DNA of 64,000 nt. It comes from Exiguobacterium acetylicum. GTDB taxonomy: Bacteria; Bacillota; Bacilli; Exiguobacteriales; Exiguobacteriaceae. The stretch is taken from contig NZ_CP081878.1 of the NCBI RefSeq assembly GCF_022170825.1, positions 2,568,001-2,632,000 on the forward strand, given 5' to 3'. The notes under the pieces are model-generated. The model was not told where the DNA came from and did no database searches. It worked only from the letters and a program-made list of their open reading frames with translations. The position numbers were made by a program, and so were the translations under genes. Shown piece after piece: positions 58,475-64,000 of this stretch; within the stretch, counting starts at the first letter, position 1, and every line of letters starts with the position of its first letter.

Positions 58475-58978
58475 TTATTTATGTGTTGCTTTGAAGAGCT
58501 CTGTGTCTCCTGCAACAACAGAAGTTCCTTCAGCTGGTACAGCTGAAAGCGTGAATTGATCGTGGTTCGTCACGATGATTGGTGTGATCGTCGATGGTGC
58601 GTTCGCACGGATGTAGTCAAGATCGAACTCAACGAGAACATCTCCTGCTTTGACTTTGTCACCTGACTGGACGTGAGCTGTGAAGCCTTCGCCTTTAAGG
58701 TTGACTGTATCAAGACCAACGTGGATCAACAGTTCAAGACCGTCTTCACCTTTTAGACCGATTGCGTGTTTTGTTGGGAAGATTGTTTCAACCGTCGCGT
58801 TGATTGGCGAGACGACTTTACCTTCTGTTGGTTCGATTGCGACACCGTCGCCCATCATTTTTTGAGAGAAAACTTGATCGGGTACGTTCTCGATGTTGAC
58901 GATTTTACCTGTAAGTGCAGAAGCGATTTTCGCGTTTCCTGCGTCGTTACCACCAAACAATTTTTTTAAGAATCCCAT
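58475..58978 (-). CDS. crr: Glucose-type PTS EIIA protein
   Basis: 167 aa, single-domain EIIA-Glc. Phosphorylated His86 in LLIHVGLDTVNL with partner His71 (KHAIGL). It takes phosphate from HPr and passes it to EIIB of glucose-family transporters; in Firmicutes a free EIIA can serve several sugars. Monocistronic with its own terminator. RBS AGAGGG. Confidence 0.93.
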   Translation of the reverse strand: MGFLKKLFGGNDAGNAKIASALTGKIVNIENVPDQVFSQKMMGDGVAIEPTEGKVVSPINATVETIFPTKHAIGLKGEDGLELLIHVGLDTVNLKGEGFTAHVQSGDKVKAGDVLVEFDLDYIRANAPSTITPIIVTNHDQFTLSAVPAEGTSVVAGDTELFKATHK

Positions 58979-59153
58979 GATACTATCCCTCTACTTTCTC
59001 GATCGTTATTCTTCCAAGTGGAAGTTTCGATTTTTTATAGGAGTAAGCTGTTAGACAGCTCGCTCACGTTCTCACAAAAAGCATACGTTTGTCCCTCTGG
59101 TTTTGCAAGTATTTTTGTGTGATAATAGTTAGAAATCAAAAGGAGGCGCTTAC

Positions 59154-60860
59154 ATGTTACCATTTTCAGAAATTACATATGTCCGTCCTGATCTTGCCTT
59201 ACTTGAAACGTCCATGAATCAAGCAATCGCTCGATTAACGGAAGCCACACAGGTAGATGAAGCAAACGCAGCCATCACTGAGATTAATACCCTCAGAAAC
59301 CAATTCGAAACGGCTAGCCAACTCGTCGAGATCCGTCACACGATCGATACACGCGATACGTTCTATGAAACGGAGCAAGGATTCTTCGATGAAGCGAGCG
59401 CGATCTATCAAGGATATGTCTCGAGTTATTATCAAGCATTAACGACACACCCACTCCGTAGTGAACTCGAACAGACGCATGGCAAACAGTTATTCCTGAT
59501 TGCTGAAGCAAGCTTGAAGACGTTCTCAGAAGAAATCATTCCGAAGCTTCAAGAAGAGAACCGACTCTCAAGTGAATATACGAAACTGATGTCTTCGGCT
59601 CAAATCGAGTTCGATGGCAAAACGCTCAACTTATCGCAGTTCGGTCCGTACCTTCAATCACCAGACCGCGACGTCCGTAAAGCGGCCTCAGAAGCACGCT
59701 ACGGTTACTTAAACGAGCATGGTGAAGCGATTGATACAATCTACGATAAACTCGTCCGCATCCGGACAGAGATCGCGAAGACACTCGGTTTCCCGTCATT
59801 CGTCGAGCTCGGTTACGCACGGATGCTTCGCGTCGACTATAATCAATCGATGGTCGAGCAATACCGGGAACAGATCCGCGAAACGATCGTTCCACTTGCA
59901 ACACAGCTTAAAGAACGGCAGCAACGACGCATCGGTGTCGATCACCTGTATTACTACGATGAAGGATTTGCCTTCAAATCTGGTAACGCGACACCTAAAG
60001 GAGAAGAGTCATTCATCATCGAAGGCGGTAAAAAGATGTACGCCGAGATGTCACCCGAGACGAACGAATTCTTTAACTATATGCTCGACCGGGAAGCACT
60101 TGATTTAACAGCGAAGCCTGGTAAAGCCGGTGGTGGCTATTGTACCTACATCGCAGACGAAAAACTCCCGTTCATCTTCTCGAACTTCAACGGGACAGCA
60201 GGCGACATCGATGTCTTGACGCATGAAGTCGGACATGCGTTCCAAGTCTATGAGAGCCGTCACCTGACTGCTCCAGAGAGTGCTTTCCCGACGTATGAAG
60301 CGTGTGAAATCCACTCGATGTCAATGGAGTTCTTCGCTTATCCATGGATGGAAGAGTTCTTCGGTGAAGAGACAGCGAAATACAAATTCAATCACCTCGC
60401 AGGGAGCGTCACATTCCTCCCGTACGGTGTTGCGATTGATGAGTTCCAACACGTCATCTATAACCAACCTGAACTGACGCCAGCAGAACGTCGTCATGCA
60501 TGGCGGACGATTGAGAAGAAATACTTGCCGCATCGCGACTATGAAACGAACGATTACCTTGATTCGGGCGCATGGTGGCATCAGCAAGGACACGTCTTCG
60601 GCAGTCCGTTCTACTATATCGATTATACGCTCGCTCAAGTCTGTGCCTTCCAGTTCTATGCATGGATGGAACAAGACCGGGAAGCGGCATGGAAGTCATA
60701 TCTCGAACTTTGCCGTGCTGGCGGATCAGAAAGCTTCCTCGCACTCGTTGAGCGCGCTGGATTGAAGTCTCCGTTTGCACCTGGAACTGTCGAAGCAGCG
60801 GTTGCACCGGTTAAAGCGTATCTTGAACAAGCAGATGACCTCGTGCTCGACCGCGTTTAA
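59154..60860 (+). CDS. M3-family oligoendopeptidase (PepF-like)
   Basis: 568-aa cytoplasmic zinc metallopeptidase. Active site HEVGH (about residues 355-359, within LTHEVGHAFQVYES), third ligand Glu downstream (YEACEIHSMSMEFFA). It degrades short peptides (about 7-17 residues). RBS AAAGGAGG precedes the ATG. Single gene; structured repeat copy B lies just downstream. It could process peptides imported by Opp systems such as the T-box-controlled one at 3-4.5 kb. Confidence 0.93.
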   Translation: MLPFSEITYVRPDLALLETSMNQAIARLTEATQVDEANAAITEINTLRNQFETASQLVEIRHTIDTRDTFYETEQGFFDEASAIYQGYVSSYYQALTTHPLRSELEQTHGKQLFLIAEASLKTFSEEIIPKLQEENRLSSEYTKLMSSAQIEFDGKTLNLSQFGPYLQSPDRDVRKAASEARYGYLNEHGEAIDTIYDKLVRIRTEIAKTLGFPSFVELGYARMLRVDYNQSMVEQYREQIRETIVPLATQLKERQQRRIGVDHLYYYDEGFAFKSGNATPKGEESFIIEGGKKMYAEMSPETNEFFNYMLDREALDLTAKPGKAGGGYCTYIADEKLPFIFSNFNGTAGDIDVLTHEVGHAFQVYESRHLTAPESAFPTYEACEIHSMSMEFFAYPWMEEFFGEETAKYKFNHLAGSVTFLPYGVAIDEFQHVIYNQPELTPAERRHAWRTIEKKYLPHRDYETNDYLDSGAWWHQQGHVFGSPFYYIDYTLAQVCAFQFYAWMEQDREAAWKSYLELCRAGGSESFLALVERAGLKSPFAPGTVEAAVAPVKAYLEQADDLVLDRV

Positions 60861-60889
60861 TCACCGCTCTAAAGTTCATGCCTACAACG

Positions 60890-61036
60890 AACGTTTCTGT
60901 CATCCTTGCTTTCCTCAGGCGGGGGTAAGCCGCGACACTCCGCATTCCATTTGGTTTGCCGGGTCTTACCTAACCCTGTCGAAAGCGTCAATCACGCTTT
61001 CTTTTCCTGTAGGAGTCAAGGATGAACATTCACGTT
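60890..61036 (+). repeat. Structured repeat, copy B
   Basis: About 145-nt element: outer stem AACGT/ACGTT, then TCATCCTTG (60900-60908) with CAAGGATGA (61017-61025). The interior keeps CTTTCCTCAGGCG, TAAGCCGCGAC, GCCGGGTCTTA and TTTTCCTGTAGGAGT as in copy A. Stems GTAAG/CTTAC and AAAGCGT/ACGCTTT replace ACAAG/CTTGT and AGCGC/GCGCT of copy A with pairing kept. No reading frame fits. Confidence 0.75.
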
Positions 61037-61050
61037 ATCCATTTATAGAA

Positions 61051-61091
61051 TGCAAAAGGTGAGTTTCCCGTCTGGGAACTCACCTTTTGCA
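61051..61091. terminator. Long hairpin downstream of the GGDEF/EAL gene
   Basis: TGCAAAAGGTGAGTTTCCC paired with GGGAACTCACCTTTTGCA (one extra base), between repeat copy B and the minus-strand gene ending at 61163. There is no long T-run, so termination is inferred. Confidence 0.55.
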
Positions 61092-61162
61092 TTCCTATTA
61101 CTCTCTTAAATCGATTCACTATTCAAGTCAGCACTGTAGCCAAGAACATGACGGGTCTAGTT

Positions 61163-63949
61163 TCATTCAGATAAAAGTTTTTCATGATACTTCCCGTACC
61201 AAATTCGAAACTCATCTGCTGGAATCGGTCTTGAATAATAAAACCCTTGCGCATACTCACAGTCAAGCACTCGTAAATGATCTGCTTGTTCAATTTCCTC
61301 GATTCCTTCAGCGACGACATCGTATTTCAACGTATGCGCAAGCTTGATGATCGTCTCAATGAGCGGTGCATTCGAACACGCATCCGGACCACTGATGAAC
61401 GAACGATCAATCTTCAATCGCTGGATTGGCAATCGACTCAAGTAAGACAAGGAAGAATAACCTGTACCAAAGTCGTCAATCGCAAGACGATACCCCATTT
61501 GGTGCAATGTCTGCAGGGCATCAAACACACGCGTGTCTGAAAAGACACCGAACGATTCCGTAATCTCGAGTTCCATCCGTTGTTCAATCCCCGGATGAAT
61601 TTCTCGAACATCAGTCAGATAATCGACGATCCGACCAGAGACGAGTTCTTTTACGGATAAGTTCGCTGAGACACGAAGTACTCCGAGTTCCGTTTCCTTC
61701 CACTCCTCGACTTGTCGAACCGTTTCGGCAACGACCCACATGCCGATCTCTTCAATCAACATCGATCGTTCGGCAATCGGAATGAAGATTGCCGGACTGA
61801 TCATCCCCCGTTCAGGATGGAACCAGCGTAAGAGAGCTTCACAGCCATCGACTTGATTGGTCGCGAGATTAATCTGTGGCTGATAGAACAGTTGTAATTC
61901 ATTTTTTTCAATCGCGTCTCGTAATTCCCCTTCGAGAACGACCGATTCCAGATATTCAGCACTCATCCATGGTTCGAACCAGACTGGGCCACCTTCTGTC
62001 TGTTGTTTCGCATGTTGCATCGCGATATCGACCGAGGACAACAAGGAGGTCACAGCTACCGCATCGTCCGGATAGCGGACCATACTCATACTGATGCTGA
62101 CATTGACGTATTCTCCGTTGATCTCATAAACGTGTTCGATGACCTGCTTCAATTGCTGGTAATCAACGATATCCTGCTGCGCGACCAACACAGCGAATTC
62201 GTCTCCACCGATTCGTGCCGCTTGTCCTGTTCCGATGAAATGATGCTTGAGTCGGTTTGCGAGATCTTTTAGAATCTGATCCCCTGCACCGTGTCCGTAG
62301 ATGTCATTGATCCGCCGGAATTGTCGGACACTGATCGTGACGAGTTCACCCGGCTGAGGAGCCTTTAACGCGTCGGACATCTTTTGTTCGAAACCATTCC
62401 GGTTCAGTAACCCTGTCAACATATCAAAGAGTGCAAGTTGTGTAATCCGTTCTTCCCGCCGGAACTGATCCGTTTCATCATGACAAGATAAGTAGAGTGC
62501 AACACCTGTATCGTCTTCTTTATTCGCGACGTGGATGATGTTGACGAACATATTCAAAATCTCTTCATTGAAAAGCATCTTACAACGAATCGTTTGACTA
62601 TGTCCTTCAAATGATCGTCTCAAAGCTCGCCGCATCCGGTTCAAATCAGCCGGATGAATCAATTCTTCAATCGTCCATCCTGCTGTTGCCTTCGTCAATT
62701 GTCGAAAACGTTCGTTTCCGTTTAATATCGTATAGTCAGATGATAAGGCAAGGATTGGATCTGTATTTTGCGAAAAGAGCGATTCGATTTCTGCTTTCTT
62801 TTGCTTAATCTCTTTTGTTTTTGCATCGCTATGGTCTAATAATCCAGCAATGATAGCTGTCATCGTTCGAAAGGCTTGGACGACAGGTTGAAAATCATTT
62901 CGCTCCGGTACGTGATAATCAGATTGTCTCCGGTCTTCAGCGAAAGTGTTCGCCTCACCTTTTAGCAAGGAGAGATCTTGGCGGAACGCGCGTAATAACG
63001 CTAAGGTCAAAATCAATAATCCAAGAATCAGGACACTTGTTGCGCCAAACAGGAGCCAGGCATTGCGAATGATTTGATTTCCTCGATCCTGCATTTCTTG
63101 AGCGACTTGGTTGAGTTCTTGATCATACAGACGATACATGCTGGATTCATACTGTTCGGCATGGCTTGCCAAAGCAGCATAAGTCATTCCTTCTGCATCG
63201 CGTAATAGATCGTCAAGCGTTTGTGTGTAGGCATCCATCTGATCCCGCATGATTGCAATGTCTTGACGACCCGCATCATTTTGAAGTGGGATGACGTCAT
63301 ACAGGGATTTGATGAGCGAATCCTGGCGTAAAGGCAAATCAATCCGCATCTGTTGAATGCGTAGCCGATCAATTGAGCTAGGTTCGTCTTTTTGTCGGGC
63401 ATCCTTTAAAATCTCAGCCGACTTCCCAAGCTGTTCTTCCATGAGAATCAAATTGGAGAAGACATTATAATAAGACCCTGTTTCTTTACTCAATACGAGC
63501 TGATTGAAGATGATTTCACTCTTGAAGTTCGTCATCGTCGTAAAAAAGCGATGATTTGATTCATATCCTTGTCGTTGCAGTTTCTTAATCTCTGCCAGGA
63601 CTTCTTCACGTGTAGATCCGGTCACTTTCATATTCGGAAGACGGTCCGTCAATTGTTCCAATGCTTGATCAGCTTGTTTTGAAGCTTGCGTTACATCGGC
63701 ATCGTCATCCAAAGATGAAAAATAATAGCGTGTCACTTCTTGTTCGGCATGATTAAAAGGTGTCACTCCAGCAATTGTTTTCCCCGATGCCTGAAAGCGA
63801 TATCCTTCATCCAATGTTTTCATCAAATGTTGACAAGCGACGATCAATGCTAACAGACCGATGATCGCAATCATCCATGAGAACGTTTTATAGTAGGAGC
63901 GTCTTCGAAAAGCTTCTACGATGAAGACTGGTGATAAACGTCGCAACAC
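61163..63949 (-). CDS. Membrane PAS-GGDEF-EAL cyclic-di-GMP protein
   Basis: 928 aa. TM1 (about 23-45), an extracytoplasmic helical sensor of about 250 residues, TM2 (about 298-322), HAMP-like linker, PAS (about 390-500), GGDEF (about 510-670, IGGDEFAVL near 583) and EAL (about 680-925). EAL residues are complete (EALLRW, SANLSVKEL, LEITES, DDFGTGYSS, KIDRSF, VAEGIEE, QGFYYSRP), so it should hydrolyse c-di-GMP. In the GGDEF domain the metal-binding Asp before F-R-R-IND is Ser (ISVRQFRRIND), so cyclase activity is doubtful despite GGDEF. Starts with GTG behind GGGAGG. Confidence 0.92.
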   Translation of the reverse strand: MLRRLSPVFIVEAFRRRSYYKTFSWMIAIIGLLALIVACQHLMKTLDEGYRFQASGKTIAGVTPFNHAEQEVTRYYFSSLDDDADVTQASKQADQALEQLTDRLPNMKVTGSTREEVLAEIKKLQRQGYESNHRFFTTMTNFKSEIIFNQLVLSKETGSYYNVFSNLILMEEQLGKSAEILKDARQKDEPSSIDRLRIQQMRIDLPLRQDSLIKSLYDVIPLQNDAGRQDIAIMRDQMDAYTQTLDDLLRDAEGMTYAALASHAEQYESSMYRLYDQELNQVAQEMQDRGNQIIRNAWLLFGATSVLILGLLILTLALLRAFRQDLSLLKGEANTFAEDRRQSDYHVPERNDFQPVVQAFRTMTAIIAGLLDHSDAKTKEIKQKKAEIESLFSQNTDPILALSSDYTILNGNERFRQLTKATAGWTIEELIHPADLNRMRRALRRSFEGHSQTIRCKMLFNEEILNMFVNIIHVANKEDDTGVALYLSCHDETDQFRREERITQLALFDMLTGLLNRNGFEQKMSDALKAPQPGELVTISVRQFRRINDIYGHGAGDQILKDLANRLKHHFIGTGQAARIGGDEFAVLVAQQDIVDYQQLKQVIEHVYEINGEYVNVSISMSMVRYPDDAVAVTSLLSSVDIAMQHAKQQTEGGPVWFEPWMSAEYLESVVLEGELRDAIEKNELQLFYQPQINLATNQVDGCEALLRWFHPERGMISPAIFIPIAERSMLIEEIGMWVVAETVRQVEEWKETELGVLRVSANLSVKELVSGRIVDYLTDVREIHPGIEQRMELEITESFGVFSDTRVFDALQTLHQMGYRLAIDDFGTGYSSLSYLSRLPIQRLKIDRSFISGPDACSNAPLIETIIKLAHTLKYDVVAEGIEEIEQADHLRVLDCEYAQGFYYSRPIPADEFRIWYGKYHEKLLSE

Positions 63950-64000
63950 ATCGTCCTCCCTAAATTGTCATTATGCTTCTATATCGTCGCCTTACAGCAT

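Overview
The window looks like chromosomal DNA of a low-to-moderate GC Gram-positive (Firmicutes/Bacillota) bacterium, most probably Exiguobacterium. This rests on the gene set (degS-degU, comFA-comFC, flgM-flgN-flgK-flgL-yviE-fliW-csrA, tagO, tagU, secA2 with an S-layer assembly partner, Bce-type modules), on AGGAGG-type ribosome binding sites, and on gene order like the B. subtilis degSU/comF/flg region. No rRNA, tRNA or CRISPR array is visible. Genus is inferred; no search was run.

Layout. 0.1-2.9 kb: flagellin (hag) and a chemoreceptor, both behind sigma-D-type promoters. 3-4.9 kb: an oligopeptide-binding lipoprotein behind a T-box leader whose specifier reads as Trp (UGG). 4.9-7.6 kb: a small membrane protein with an ECF-sigma-type promoter, a tandem acetyltransferase and two unknowns. 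7.7-11.3 kb: an AT-rich island with a cytoplasmic subtilase, an AAA+ ATPase and a divergent 56-residue basic protein, separated by tandem operator-like repeats. 11.3-14.5 kb: a two-component system facing a secreted triple-repeat protein. 14.7-20.5 kb: a PAS/GGDEF/EAL protein, YitT, a hydrolase and a YisP-like prenyl enzyme. 20.7-32.8 kb: the conserved late flagellar, competence, DegSU and LCP cluster.

32.8-43.5 kb: a decayed IS1182-type transposase, a chromate transporter, tagO, a Rok-like protein, an SH3b amidase, pgmB with three cre-like sites, secA2-slaP and an Asp23 protein. 43.5-51.2 kb: acyltransferase/SGNH pair, mhqED-like quinone detoxification pair, a NatAB-like exporter and an XRE regulator. 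51.2-58.4 kb: two BceAB-type peptide-antibiotic transporters sharing one BceRS two-component system, with a BceR-like box before the second. 58.4-64 kb: glucose-type EIIA, an M3 oligopeptidase and a second GGDEF/EAL protein.

Themes: motility and its CsrA/FliW control, cell-surface assembly (TagO, TagU, SecA2/SlaP, amidase), envelope stress and antibiotic sensing, and cyclic-di-GMP turnover. The least ordinary items are the AAA+/subtilase island and a family of structured repeats (5409-5537, 60890-61036, probably 32905-33005) whose stems differ by compensatory changes while their junctions are conserved.
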